From Roseiarcus sp963758335 (GTDB lineage Bacteria; Pseudomonadota; Alphaproteobacteria; Rhizobiales; Beijerinckiaceae), in contig CAVWVF010000003.1 of the NCBI GenBank assembly GCA_963758335.1, positions 372,001 through 436,000 on the forward strand: DNA of 64,000 nucleotides, in the 5' to 3' direction. Below the pieces are notes generated by a model, which was not told the origin of the DNA, ran no database searches, and saw only the letters and a list, made by a program, of their open reading frames with translations. Shown here piece by piece: positions 19,664 to 29,188 of the stretch; within the stretch, counting starts at the first letter, position 1, and every line of letters starts with the position of its first letter. Both the position numbers and the translations under genes were made by a program.

Positions 19664-20417
19664 ATGAAGTCGCAAACGTTCCAAAGTAATCCTGAAGGCC
19701 GCCGCCACTTCATCGGCGGCTCGGACGCTCGGATCATCATGAGCCCGGACGAGGCGGCGCTGATCCGGCTGTGGAAGGAAAAGCGCGGGGAGGCCGAACC
19801 GGAGGACCTGTCGGCCAATCTCATCGTCCAACTCGGCGTCGCCACCGAGGCCCTCAACCGAAGCTGGTATGAGCGCAATACCGGACGGACCGTCGGCGAC
19901 GTCCAACGCTGGGTTCAGCATCCAGTCCATCGCTTCCTGGCCGCCACGCTGGACGGCATGGTCGAACACGCCGACGCCGTGTTCGAGGCCAAGTTCATGC
20001 TGCCCTGGTCGTTCTCGGAAGAGGCGGCGGCGGAGAAGCACATGGCCCAGCTCCAGCACAACATGTGGGTGGTGAACGCCCGATCGGCGGCGCTGTCGAT
20101 CATCACCGGCGGGGGCAAGTGGATCGAAATCCGGCGAAACGCCCCGGCCTTACGGGATCGAGCCGCCGCGAGCGCGGATCGAGGCGGTTCGGATCGTCGA
20201 CATGAGCGAATCCAACTCCTGGGCTGAGTTCGCAACTCTCTTCTGCTCGACCCGCTCGGCCTTTCTTGACCACGAACGCGCCAAGGCCGAGCTCAAGGCG
20301 CTGATGCCGGAAGACGCGAAAGAGGCGACCGGTCATGGCGTTCGCGGCAAGCGCTCGAAGTCGGGCGCGGTCAGCTTCGATCTTCTCGCCAAGGAGGACA
20401 GCCGTGCAGCGGTCTAG
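19664..20417 (+). pseudogene. YqaJ-type recombinase/exonuclease with internal deletion and frameshift
   Basis: The N-terminal part has the family core: GGSDARIIMSPDEAAL, LGVATEALNRSWYE, FLAATLDGMVEHADAVFEAK (metal-binding D and ExK) and QLQHNMWVV. After GGGKWIEI near 20135 the frame breaks and some residues seem to be missing. It resumes as RPYGIEPPRARIEAVRIVD, then WAEFATLFCSTR and GHGVRGKRSKSGAVSF. YqaJ proteins are lambda-exonuclease-like 5'-3' exonucleases. The stop overlaps the start of the ERF gene, so the pair was translationally coupled. Confidence 0.75.
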
Positions 20418-21129
20418 CGAAACCATCGGCCAGATCGCCGCCGCCCTCGCCAAAGCGCAAGGGGAACTCGCCAATCCGGAAAAGGCGCTGATCGCCACCA
20501 TTCGCGCCTCGAACCCGCGCGAACAAGATCAGACCTTCCGCTATGCGGCGCTTTCGGCCGGCCTCGACATCGTGCGCAAGGCGCTCGGGGGCCATGAGAT
20601 CGCGACCGTCCAGACGACGGCGATCGACAACGAGGTCGGAATCATCCGCCTGACGACGACGCTCGCCCATTCCTCGGGCGAGTGGCTGTCGTCGGAATGG
20701 CCCGTCTGCCCGATCAGCGAGACGGCGGCGCCGCGCCGAATGGGGGCGGCCCTCACTTACGCAAGACGCTATGCTCTCTTCACCCTGGTCGGTATTGCCG
20801 GAGAGGACGATCTCGACGCGCCCGATCTCCCCGCACAGGTCGAAGCCGCCCCAAGAGTTGCGGCGTCCCCCACCGTGGACGCCGCCGGGCTGTCGGCGCC
20901 TAGCGCCGCTGGGGGCGCGAATAGTGAGGGCGAAAGGCGACCCAACTCAGCGTCTGGCCGAAATGAGAAGCCGGTCCGTCCATCGCGTACGATTCTGGAC
21001 GCCGACCAATCGGCGGCGCTGCGCGAGCAGATGCTGATCGAAATGGCCCAACTCCAGTCGACAGACGAGGCGGCGGATTGGGTTCACACGCGCTTGAAAG
21101 CAGAACACCCTTACCACCGCGGATGCTGA
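20404..21129 (+). CDS. ERF-family single-strand annealing protein
   Basis: A 241-aa frame from a GTG that overlaps the end of the YqaJ gene. The ERF core is plain: ANPEKALIATIRASNPREQDQTF, RYAALSAGLDIVRKALGGHE, IRLTTTLAHSSGEW and MGAALTYARRYALFTLVGIAGEDDLDAPDL. It would anneal complementary strands, as Redβ or RecT does, with YqaJ as the exonuclease. A stop follows HPYHRGC. In the +1 frame the sequence continues as LTTADADLLEAAFRDRVA, which homologues have next, so the C-terminus is probably lost by an indel. Confidence 0.8.
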   Translation: MQRSSETIGQIAAALAKAQGELANPEKALIATIRASNPREQDQTFRYAALSAGLDIVRKALGGHEIATVQTTAIDNEVGIIRLTTTLAHSSGEWLSSEWPVCPISETAAPRRMGAALTYARRYALFTLVGIAGEDDLDAPDLPAQVEAAPRVAASPTVDAAGLSAPSAAGGANSEGERRPNSASGRNEKPVRPSRTILDADQSAALREQMLIEMAQLQSTDEAADWVHTRLKAEHPYHRGC

Positions 21130-21324
21130 TCTCCTGGAGGCGGCTTTTCGCGACAGGGTGGCAATCATCGAAATGTCAGAGACGGAGGCCCCGTCAAGCG
21201 AGGTTAGCGGTCAGGCTATAGAGGCGCCGAACAATGCCTCACATGCCCCAGGAACATCGTTCCTGACCCAGGAGGTGGACCCGCCAGCGGCGGCGGAGGT
21301 CATCCTGTCAAGGACCGCGCCCGC

Positions 21325-21744
21325 ATGCCGCGGCGGGTCGCCCCCAAAACCATTCGCCTGCGCGACAAGGCGCACTGCAAGTTCGTCGCTACCCAACCTT
21401 GCGTCGTGTGTGGCCGCACGCCGAGCGAGGCGCATCATATTCGTTTTGCTCAGGCACGGGCGCTTGGCCGCAAGGTCAGCGACGAGTACACAGTTCCAGT
21501 CTGCCGGCTTCATCACCGCGAACTCCATCGCTACGGCGACGAGACGTCATGGTGGGCCGCAATCAGCATTGATCCGATTCCAATCGCACTAAGCCTTTGG
21601 CGACGATCCGGGGCCGGTCGGAGGCAAATGCTCGAGAGGGAATTCTCGCAGCAACCAACTGTGGAGGGCCATTCTGAGGCAACGGACGCGCAGACGTCGG
21701 TATCCAACCCTGCGCCTTTCGGCGATGGAAGTCGGTCGGGGTGA
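21325..21744 (+). CDS. HNH-like zinc-binding domain, possibly the detached C-terminus of the ERF protein
   Basis: A 139-aa frame with CKFVATQPCVVCGRTPSEAH, HIRFAQARALGRKVSDEYTV and PVCRLHHRELHRYGDETSWW. The Cys pair and the AHH and LHH motifs are those of a small HNH/DUF968-like domain. In several rhizobial relatives this domain is fused to ERF. Here two compensating frame changes (near 21110 and 21320) separate it. It could still be translated from its own ATG. Function is inferred only from the motifs. Confidence 0.55.
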   Translation: MPRRVAPKTIRLRDKAHCKFVATQPCVVCGRTPSEAHHIRFAQARALGRKVSDEYTVPVCRLHHRELHRYGDETSWWAAISIDPIPIALSLWRRSGAGRRQMLEREFSQQPTVEGHSEATDAQTSVSNPAPFGDGSRSG

Positions 21745-21873
21745 ACTCGTTACGATGCATGATCCCCTGCTCCAAGCGCGGCTACGCAGCAAATTCGAGC
21801 TCGGCGGTAGAGATGGAGGCATTCTATTCGAGTTCGGACCAAGCAACTGTGCAGCGAGACTCGCCGACGCTGG

Positions 21874-23178
21874 CTACTGACGGCCAACGCTGAAATAGCG
21901 GAACCCTCTCTTCCGCATGTCCGCGGGCGAATAGATATTGCGAAGGTCAACGATGATCGGCTCGCTCAGTGAATCTTTGATGCGGGCGAGGTCGAGCGCG
22001 CGAAACGCATCCCACTCGGTCACGATCACAAGCGCAGAGGCGCCTTCCGCGCAAAGATAGGCGTTTTGACAAAAGGTAACTTCGGTCAAGATTTGCCTCG
22101 CCTGGTCCATCGCCTGCGGATCGTACGCGCGGACTTTCGCCCCCGCCGATTGCAAAGCAATAATGATGTCAATTGCGGCCGCCTCGCGGATATCGTCCGT
22201 GTTCTGCTTAAAGGCGAGCCCTAAGATCGCGATCGTCTTGTCGGCTACGCTATCGCCGCACGCGGCGACTACCTTTTGCGTCATTCGGTTCTTACGCGCC
22301 CGGTTCGCCTCTGCGACCGCCTCAATGATAGTAGTTGGCGCGCCAAGTTCTCGCGCCGTTTGGGCTAGCGCCAGAGTATCTTTTGGAAAACAAGACCCCC
22401 CGAACCCAGGGCCAGCATGCAGGAATTTTGAGCCAATCCGGTTATCCAGGCCCATGCCACGCGCCACGTCTTGCACATCCGCCCCAGCTTTTTCGCAAAC
22501 GTCCGCCATCTCGTTGATGAAGGCGACCTTGGTCGCCAGAAAGCCGTTGGCCCCATACTTGATCAATTCGGCAGTGCGCCGGGATGTAAACAGAAACGGT
22601 GCGGCGTTAAGATAGAGTGGCCGGTACGCTTCGTGCATCAATGCGGCGCCGCGAGGATCGTCCGTCCCAACGACGATCCGATCTGGATGCTTGAAGTCAT
22701 AAATTGCTGCGCCTTCGCGCAAGAATTCTGGGTTTGACACGACTGCGAATTCAGCGCCAGGACTTGCAGTGCGAATGATTCTTTCGACTTCATCACCTGT
22801 CCCAACGGGAACGGTCGATTTGTTGACGACAACTGTGAACCCCTTCATTGCGGCAGCGATTTCCTCGGCGGCGGCATAAACAAAACGCAAATCCGCTTGT
22901 CCGTCGTTGCCTCTACTTGGCGTCCCAACCGCGATAAAGACCACCTCAGCCCTATCGGCTGCAGCAGCTAAATCGGTCGAAAAAGTCAGCCGTTCCTCGC
23001 GAACGTTCGTTTCCACGAGGCTGGAAAGACCGGGCTCATAGATTGGCATTTTGCCCGCTTGGAGCGTTGCGATCTTGGTGGCGTCTCTGTCTACGCAGGT
23101 CACGATATGTCCAAAATCAGCAAAGCACGCCCCCGACACGAGCCCAACATAGCCGGAGCCGATAATTGCGATACGCAC
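21874..23178 (-). CDS. ugd: UDP-glucose 6-dehydrogenase
   Basis: A complete 434-aa enzyme that oxidises UDP-glucose to UDP-glucuronate with two NAD+, for exopolysaccharide and capsule synthesis. The NAD-binding motif is GSGYVGLVSG, the catalytic cysteine is in GGSCFPKDTLAL, and SNPEFLREG and TDDIREAAAIDI are conserved. It starts with GTG, preceded by AAGGAGATGAAGA. It is one of the few intact non-mobile genes in the island. Element U copy A begins only 15 bp upstream of its start codon, so its native promoter is gone and it may be transcribed from the element. Confidence 0.95.
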   Translation of the reverse strand: MRIAIIGSGYVGLVSGACFADFGHIVTCVDRDATKIATLQAGKMPIYEPGLSSLVETNVREERLTFSTDLAAAADRAEVVFIAVGTPSRGNDGQADLRFVYAAAEEIAAAMKGFTVVVNKSTVPVGTGDEVERIIRTASPGAEFAVVSNPEFLREGAAIYDFKHPDRIVVGTDDPRGAALMHEAYRPLYLNAAPFLFTSRRTAELIKYGANGFLATKVAFINEMADVCEKAGADVQDVARGMGLDNRIGSKFLHAGPGFGGSCFPKDTLALAQTARELGAPTTIIEAVAEANRARKNRMTQKVVAACGDSVADKTIAILGLAFKQNTDDIREAAAIDIIIALQSAGAKVRAYDPQAMDQARQILTEVTFCQNAYLCAEGASALVIVTEWDAFRALDLARIKDSLSEPIIVDLRNIYSPADMRKRGFRYFSVGRQ

Positions 23179-23193
23179 TCTTCATCTCCTTAG

Positions 23194-25257
23194 ATTCTTA
23201 CCTGAGGGATCATAGACAAGACGAGTTGAACATTGTCATTGAGGCGCGGGGCGATCAAGCTGCAGCCAAGAGATCGACGACGCGTTGGATGGCGGTGTCG
23301 GCGCGGTGATAGGCGGCTTCGAGCCGGCTGTGTGGACGGTGTTGCGGGTCCGGCCGGTGATGGAAGCGGCTGTTGGCGAGGGGGCCGCACAGGCGCTTGT
23401 GGAAGAAGAGGAAGAGGAGGGCGACTTGGACGCCCTTGGGTGAGAGCCGGTAGGCGTAGCGCGCGCCGTCGCGCTCGATCAGGCCGTGTCCCTTGAGCTT
23501 GCGCAAGTCGTAGCGGAGCTGGTTCAGGCGGTAGGTCTTCTCAGAGAGGTCGAAGGTGTCGAGGACGGCTTGATGGATCTGCCGGGCCGTCCAGCCGCCG
23601 ATCTGAGGACCGCCATGCAGGAGGACCTCGAACAGGCGGATGATGCGCGGCTCGTGGATCTTGAGGCCGGGATAACGCACCGCGCCGATGGTGATCGGAT
23701 GGGCGAGGCGCTGCAGCAGCGGGAAATCGACATGCACGTTGAGCCACTCGGCCTGGAAGCCGGCGAAGCGATCCGTGATCAGCTGGAAGGTGGTCCGCAC
23801 GGCATCGAGATGGTCGAGCCCCTTAAGCAGGCCGAAGTCGGTGAGATTGTTGGAGACCAATTCGTTGCGCAGAAAGGTCAGGAACTTCTCATACTGTTTG
23901 AGGAAGCCGCTCTTGAAGTAGGCGCGGAAGACATGATGGCCGTGCTCGATCTGGTCGATGACCGTGGCCAGCTTGCCATGCATCCGGCGACTGACCCGCT
24001 TGCCGAAGATCGTGGCGATCTTGTCGGCGCTGAGCCGCCACAGGCCGAGTTCGCAGCTGCGCTCGAATAGCTTGTGGATGGGAAAGTGACGCCTGAAGAT
24101 GAAGTTGCGGCAGTACTCGATCTGGGAGATGGCGTAGAAGCGTGACAGGTTGAGCTTGGCGCGCTCCTTCTTTGAGAACTTCGGTCCGAGGATCAGGGTC
24201 CAGTAGTCGAGGCGCCGGCGAATGATCTCTGGGCTCAGCCGGTCGGCCGACGCCTGCAGCGCCGCTGCATCGTCGACGGCGAGGAAAGCGTTGTCATGCT
24301 TGCGGAAGCCGATCCCCGCCCGCTTCAGCTCCTGCTCGATGAAGCTGTGGCCGTTGAGATAGTAGGCGGTCTGGAAAGGGAAGAAGGAAGCCACCCGCAC
24401 AACCATCGGTCCGAGCACCTCGTCGCGGACATAGAAGTAGTAATGCGTGAAGCGGCTGCGCTGGTGCGCGACGATGCGGTAGTGCGGGTCCTTGGCCGGG
24501 TACTTCGGCAGGCTGATGCGGAAGGTCGGCCCTTGCTCCATGCTCTTGAAGATGAAGTAGACACCGTAGGCATTGCGCTTCTCCATGCGGCGCAGCCACG
24601 GCAGCACGTGGTCCTCCTTGCGTACCCCCTTCTCGGCCCATTCGATCGGGATCGCGTGATTGCGCGCGTAGGCTTCCACCCAATTCTGGTAATCGGCCGT
24701 CCGCTGGCTCAGCGCCTCCTTGCTGACCTCCGCCACCCCGACGATCTCACGGAAGAAGTGGACGACCAGCTCGGGCCGCGACAGCGCCGTCAGATAGCCG
24801 CGAATGACAATCCGGTCGAAGCAGTGATAGACGAAGACCAAGAAGTCACCGAACAGCTTGGTGAACAAATCCATGGCAGCCCCCTCGATACCCGGCAGGG
24901 ATCGAAAGGCGATCCGGCGTCGACCGGGCAAACAGATGGTGGAGGGGAAGAGCTTTCGCCTCGCCGAGGAGGTCCGCTCCATCCAGCGCCGGGCGGCTGA
25001 CCGCCATGGGCGCGTCGTCACTGTTGGTCAGCTGGTCCTGTTCTCTACCGAAACCGGCGACGCCTGGCTGCTCGACCCGTCCGATCAACTCGCCGCAAGG
25101 CTGGCCCGCGACGGCGACCCGGAACCCGTCCACATCGAAGAAAATGATACCTCCTTCGTCATCGATTGGAAGGGCAACTATCGCATCGAGGGACCCGCCT
25201 TCATCTATTCCGATCGCCAGACCCGGCGCGTCTCAACCATCCTCCGGATACCCCACG
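23194..25257 (-). mobile_element. Repeat element U, copy A (3' end intact, other end cut by ISL3)
   Basis: This 2.06 kb block is nearly identical to 39921-42032 and to the two halves of 43262-48006. Its left end begins ATTCTTACCTGAGGG, the same as the end of copy C. The other end is lost: the match stops at ACCCCACG (25256), where the ISL3 begins. It holds the 539-aa gene on the minus strand and the divergent small gene on the plus strand. No terminal inverted repeats are evident. I do not recognise it as any named IS family. Confidence 0.75.
23255..24874 (-). CDS. Element U large protein, unknown function, 539 aa
   Basis: The start MDLFTKLFGDFLVFVYHCFD is supported because all three copies keep it and the frames upstream run over the divergent gene. 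Recognisable stretches are YGVYFIFKSMEQGPTFR, SRFTHYYFYVRDEVLGP, YYLNGHSFIEQELKRAG, LDYWTLILGPKFSKKERAKL, IHKLFERSCELGLWRL, NNLTDFGLLKGLDHLDAV and a C-terminal winged-helix-like segment (LRYDLRKLKGHGLIERDG). There is no clear DDE, HUH, serine- or tyrosine-recombinase motif. Because it is the only large gene of a repeated element it is a candidate recombinase or transposase, but that is inference. It reads toward ugd. Confidence 0.7.
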   Translation of the reverse strand: MDLFTKLFGDFLVFVYHCFDRIVIRGYLTALSRPELVVHFFREIVGVAEVSKEALSQRTADYQNWVEAYARNHAIPIEWAEKGVRKEDHVLPWLRRMEKRNAYGVYFIFKSMEQGPTFRISLPKYPAKDPHYRIVAHQRSRFTHYYFYVRDEVLGPMVVRVASFFPFQTAYYLNGHSFIEQELKRAGIGFRKHDNAFLAVDDAAALQASADRLSPEIIRRRLDYWTLILGPKFSKKERAKLNLSRFYAISQIEYCRNFIFRRHFPIHKLFERSCELGLWRLSADKIATIFGKRVSRRMHGKLATVIDQIEHGHHVFRAYFKSGFLKQYEKFLTFLRNELVSNNLTDFGLLKGLDHLDAVRTTFQLITDRFAGFQAEWLNVHVDFPLLQRLAHPITIGAVRYPGLKIHEPRIIRLFEVLLHGGPQIGGWTARQIHQAVLDTFDLSEKTYRLNQLRYDLRKLKGHGLIERDGARYAYRLSPKGVQVALLFLFFHKRLCGPLANSRFHHRPDPQHRPHSRLEAAYHRADTAIQRVVDLLAAA

Positions 25258-25283
25258 GGCTCGTCGCTATTTCAAATGGGTGA
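24936..25283 (+). pseudogene. Element U small protein, copy A, altered 3' end
   Basis: The frame starts MVEGKSFRLAEEVRSIQRR and runs FSTETGDAWLLDPSDQLAAR, then HIEENDTSFVIDWKGNYRIE. It is divergent from the large gene, with 61 bp between start codons. Copies B and C end in RVSTILGYPTHLLAPPS. Here an extra C near 25245 shifts the frame and the ISL3 insertion replaces the end with unrelated residues. The function is unknown; homologous stretches in copies B and C are intact. Confidence 0.6.
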
Positions 25284-26568
25284 ATTAGCGAGCACGTCGC
25301 CGGCGATGAGGTAGACGATGGCTTTGAGGTTTCGTTTGGTTCGGTAGCCTTTGGCCTTGCGCTTGGCGGCCTGGACGTTGCCGTTGATCGCCTCCAGGAC
25401 GCCGTTGGACAGGCCGGTGGCGATCGATCTGAGGACGCCTTCGGACTTGGCCATGATCGTCTTGGCCAGCTTCTTCATCGGCCCGAGGTCGCACACCTCG
25501 ACCCAGGCGTTCCAGCGGTCGAGGAAGCGCCGAGCCGATCGGGCGCTCATCGTGAACAGCTGTTGCAGGTTCATGCGGATCTGCATTGCCTGGATCGTGT
25601 CCAGGTTCTGCGCTTCCAACCGCGACAGCGCCTCCTTTTCCTCCAACGTCAGATGGTCGACGTTTTTGAGGAAGATGTAGCGCCGGCCCTTGATCTGGAA
25701 GTTGTTTTTCGCCTCTTCGCGCCGCACCTGGTCGACCGCGTCGTTGGCGAGCTTGACGACGTGAAATTTGTCGAAGGTGATCTCGGCGTTCGGGAAGTTC
25801 TCCTTGATCCCCGCCTCGAAGGCAGCCCCCATGTCGATGCTGGCGTCGGTCACCGCCTCGCGCTTGCCGCCATGCGCCTCGAGGAAATCGGCGAATTCCT
25901 TCACGGTCGCCGCGTCCTTGCCGTCGGCGACGTAGACGACCTTGCGGCGCGCCATGTCGACGAACAGGCTGATGTAATCGTGGCCGCGCCGCGCCGAGGT
26001 CTCGTCGGCGGCGATGCGCCTCACCTCCGACAAATCCAGCTTCTCCACCGCCCGCCAGACATAATGCTCGACGATGCGCCACAAGCGCGTGTCGTGCTCG
26101 CCGAGCAACCTCGCCGCATTGGCGATCGGCATCGCCTTGGCCAGAGTCAGCACGAAGGCCTCAAACAACAGCGTGAAGCCCGATCCCGCGCGCGCCCACG
26201 GCGTCGCCACCTTGCGCACGCCGCACTGCGGACACGTCACCCTCGGCATACGCGCGTGCAACAGCGTGCGGTGCAGGAAGAAATCCAGATGCCGCCAGGT
26301 CTCGTCTTTCGTGTCGTGGACCGCGCAGCCCTCGCGCCCGCACTGCGCGCAGGCGAACCGGCTCCCCCGCGGAAAATCCACGTACAAATCAAGCCGGCCG
26401 TCCGCCGCGTCGAACTCGCTCCGCGTCACCGTCCACGGCGACGAAAGACCAAGGGCCAACTGGAAAAGATCGGTGTCCTGCATCCCCTCAGGCTAAACGC
26501 GATCTCCCCTGAGCGATCGCTCACCCGCCCCCAAATTCCGACTTACCCACTCCTTTCAGCGAGGAGCC
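25258..26568 (-). mobile_element. ISL3-family element, apparently intact
   Basis: The ends are GGCTCGTCGCT at 25258 and the complement GGCTCCTCGCT ending at 26568, forming imperfect inverted repeats typical of ISL3. One full transposase gene fills it. The flanks do not show the expected 8-bp duplication: the left flank is element U copy A, the right flank an IS3 scrap. Its insertion was therefore accompanied by, or followed by, a deletion. Confidence 0.8.
25272..26483 (-). CDS. ISL3 family transposase
   Basis: An intact 403-aa transposase. An N-terminal zinc ribbon is formed by CAQCGREGC and CPQCGVRK. The catalytic DDE residues are in RRIAADETSARRGHDY, in VTDASIDMG with ITFDKFHVVKLAN, and in SNGVLEAINGNVQAAKRKAK. 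The length is that of the family. It catalyses cut-and-paste movement of the element. It has no frame lesion, unlike most transposases here, and may be a recent arrival. Confidence 0.93.
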   Translation of the reverse strand: MQDTDLFQLALGLSSPWTVTRSEFDAADGRLDLYVDFPRGSRFACAQCGREGCAVHDTKDETWRHLDFFLHRTLLHARMPRVTCPQCGVRKVATPWARAGSGFTLLFEAFVLTLAKAMPIANAARLLGEHDTRLWRIVEHYVWRAVEKLDLSEVRRIAADETSARRGHDYISLFVDMARRKVVYVADGKDAATVKEFADFLEAHGGKREAVTDASIDMGAAFEAGIKENFPNAEITFDKFHVVKLANDAVDQVRREEAKNNFQIKGRRYIFLKNVDHLTLEEKEALSRLEAQNLDTIQAMQIRMNLQQLFTMSARSARRFLDRWNAWVEVCDLGPMKKLAKTIMAKSEGVLRSIATGLSNGVLEAINGNVQAAKRKAKGYRTKRNLKAIVYLIAGDVLANSPI

Positions 26569-26571
26569 GAA

Positions 26572-26873
26572 TCAAGCCGCTTCTTGCTGCTTCTGCTTCT
26601 GCTTCTGCTGTGGGTATGTGGGCAACGCGTTTGCGTTGTCCAAGCGAAGCGGCATATCCACAGCCCTCGCCGCCGCCTCGATTTTGTCCATGCCGGCGCG
26701 CCACACCGCCATCGGCATCAGATTGTTCATCGCCTGGTGCGGGCGCCGAAAATTGTAAAAGGTCATCCAGGAACTGATGCCGGCCCGCGCCTCGCGGCCA
26801 TCGGCGTAGGCTTTCAGATGCACTTCTTCATACTTGATCGAGCGCCACAGCCGTTCGAGCGCGCACGTTCATG
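26572..26873 (-). pseudogene. IS3-family OrfB, C-terminal fragment
   Basis: On the minus strand: RLWRSIKYEEVHLKAYADG, then WMTFYNFRRPHQAMNNLMP and AVWRAGMDKIE. This is the end of the IS3-group integrase core, including the catalytic glutamate region. The tail QQKQKQKQQEAA comes from repeated CTTCTG units. The 5' part is cut near 26873, and the 3' end touches the ISL3 right end. Confidence 0.75.
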
Positions 26874-27402
26874 GAGGCCAGGGTCGCCCCAGACATCACG
26901 AAGTGCTGGGTCGACGACACCTTTCCCTTCTAGCAGGCGCCAGCTCGGTTTGGATTGCAGCGGTAGCTGCAGGCACAGGAATGCGGACGGTCTACGGACA
27001 TAGTCGGGAGCCTAATCCAAGAGAAAGGAGCGATAAATGACTACCCAAGCAGTAAAGAAGCCAGGATCGGAGCAACCCTCGGATTTCCAGCACAAGGTGC
27101 AGAAGCTGCGCGAGATTTACGCCGACGCGACAGACGTCTCGAAGGCCGCGCTGGAAAACGTGATCCGCGCTGTGCACTCGGGCGGCCCCGCCGTGGAATC
27201 TGGACCGGTGGAGAGCGCCGGCCGGATCGGCGCCCGTCGGGGAAAGGTTTCGGAGCTGACGACGCTCTTCCCCATCAATCCAAGTGCAGCGAAGAGGATG
27301 CGCGCGTTCCTGGAGCTTCTGCACCCCAGCCTCGGCAATCAAGGCGTGGACAGGGTCGGCACCGTCCACGACATGCGCTTCGTATTCCTGGACACAACAC
27401 GA

Positions 27403-28828
27403 GGGGATGTCCCGGTCTGTTGAAATTCTCGAAGCGGTCGTTGCGCATTGAAATTTACGCAGCCTCGGTGATTTGAGCAAGCGCCTCGTCGGAAGGCGGC
27501 TGCTGGCCTTGCTTTGCAAGAGCAGCGCGAAGAGCCGGCAGATGCTTGTATGCCTTCAATCGACGGAAGCCCTTGGTTGCTTCTTGCATGGCGGCGGCGG
27601 CTTATCGCAGGGCCATCGCGGGCGAGCGCCAGTATTTGACGTTGCGGCAGACCCTGCGCACCGTGCCCATGACATTCTCGATGATGTTGGTGCAGGCGAG
27701 CGAGCGGCGCAGTTCGCGAGGGAGGCCGAGCCGCGCGACAGTGAGCATCTCGTCGATCCCTTCCAGGATCGAAGCGGAAACGCCGTTCCAGTCCCGTTCG
27801 AGACGGCGGGCGAGATTGCGAATGAGCGCTTCGGCCCTTTCGGCGTCGTCCATTTCCCAAGCTTGCCGCAAGACGCGCCGCACCGAAGCGTGCATCGATT
27901 TGGGCAACCGCTCCAGAATGTTGCGCGCCTTGTGAATCTGGCAACGCTGGATCGCCGTATCGCGTCCAAAGGTGCGGCGGATCGCCTTGGACAGCGCCTT
28001 CGCGCCATCGATGATGAACAGGCGTCGCACGGTTGGATCGAGTCCGCGCTCGACGAGATTGTCGATGAGCGCCTGCACCGTCGTCGCGTTTTCGGTCGCG
28101 CCCTCGATGAGGCCGAGCGGATGTTTGTCGCCGTTCGCGTCGACGCCAATCGCCGCGACGAGGAGCATATCTTCATCCATGTGAATGCCGTCGATCTGGA
28201 TCGCCAGCAGATCGAGGTCGTCAAGCCTGGTTTCCATCCACGCCTTCATGCGCGCCGCCGACAACGTCACGAAGCGGCGGGAGGTCGCCGACTTCGACAG
28301 CCCCGCTCCGTCGGACGCCGGAACGTCTCCCTCGGGCAACCGGACCGAACGCTTGAAACGTCGCGTCGAGACGTTGATCAGCATCTGGTTCATCGCCCAT
28401 TTGCCGAGCAAGTCTTCGCTGACGGCGTTCTCCCAACTCGGCAGTACGCGCTCGGCCCCGTCGAGCCCGCGAACCCGCGGGCGCTCGATCTCGACCTTGC
28501 CACCGTGAAAGCCGATCTTGCCCTTGGTCCGCCCCCAGCGGTGCGCCTGGCGCCGCTCACCCGCTCGTGGCGCTCGCCACAGGCCGCTGTCGCATCCTGC
28601 TCCAGCATCTCGCTCAGCGTCTCGAGCCCGGCGGCAAGGCAAAAGCGTTCAAAACTCGCCGACATGCTCGCCAGCGCCTCGGCCTTCAACGCATACGTGG
28701 GAATTGCGGTCGACGTGGTATGCTTCTTCATGGCGTTGCTTTCCTTTCGTGGAATCAGCACCCCGAGCCTAAAGGCTCAAGGCGAGCAACGCCGCTCCTC
28801 CCTTTTCAACATTCCTCGGGACAACCCC
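27403..28828 (-). mobile_element. IS256-family element with 8-bp target duplication
   Basis: The ends are GGGGATGTCCCG at 27403 and the complement GGGGTTGTCCCG ending at 28828. Both flanks carry CAACACGA (27395-27402 and 28829-28836), the 8-bp duplication expected for IS256. It interrupts the gene at 27037-29106. The transposase inside is frameshifted, so the copy is probably immobile by itself. Confidence 0.9.
27455..28731 (-). pseudogene. IS256-family transposase (mutator type), frameshifted
   Basis: The N-terminus MKKHTTSTAIPTYALKAEAL shifts frame after CGERHERVSGAR. The body carries RMKAWMETRLDDLDLLAIQI, DGIHMDEDMLLVAAIGVDA, RRLFIIDGAKALSKAIRRTF, CQIHKARNILERLPK and ACTNIIENVMGTVRRVCRNV. 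A further shift follows PAMALR, and the C-terminus EATKGFRRLKAYKHLPALRA finishes at 27455. The DDE residues are preserved, so inactivation is due to indels only. Confidence 0.85.
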
Positions 28829-29188
28829 CAACACGAAGCTGCTCTTCTGCACCGCCTACGACGGCGACTGGGATCCTTACATCGACGACTTTGCGACCAA
28901 GATCCCCGACATCCCGGATCTTCAGTTCGGTGAAGTCGAAGGTTGGCCCGGGGCTCGCAGCCGGAAGATAAAAGACTTCATCGCGAAGCACCAGGTCCCA
29001 GGCTTACTTCTGGTATGTCGCCAATCCGGATTTGACGGTGGTGGAGACCAAACAGCTCAAGAAGGCCGGTAAGGCGCTCAACGAATTCCTCGACAAGGTG
29101 GGTTAAGGAACGGCCCGAACGCAACGGGGGAGGACGTTGCTCCTCCCACATTGGAAGCGGGCCCATCCGGTTTTCGTCAAATCCCCTT

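Larger units (their letters stand above)
27037..29106 (+). pseudogene. Unknown conserved protein split by IS256
   Basis: The first part (27037-27402) starts MTTQAVKKPGSEQPSDFQHK after a GAAAGGAG site and reaches VGTVHDMRFVFLD. The second part (28837-29106) continues KLLFCTAYDGDWDPYIDDFA, FIAKHQVP and WYVANPDLTVVETKQLKKAG, ending EFLDKVG. Together they make one protein of about 210 aa. I know the family only as a hypothetical protein found near DyP-type peroxidases. Besides the IS there are single-base shifts at the junction and near 28998, so it would stay broken even after precise excision. Confidence 0.7.

Noticed and set aside
26584..26640. CTTCTG repeats as a separate microsatellite feature
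   Set aside because: Only a few imperfect units, lying within the C-terminal tail of the IS3 transposase fragment.
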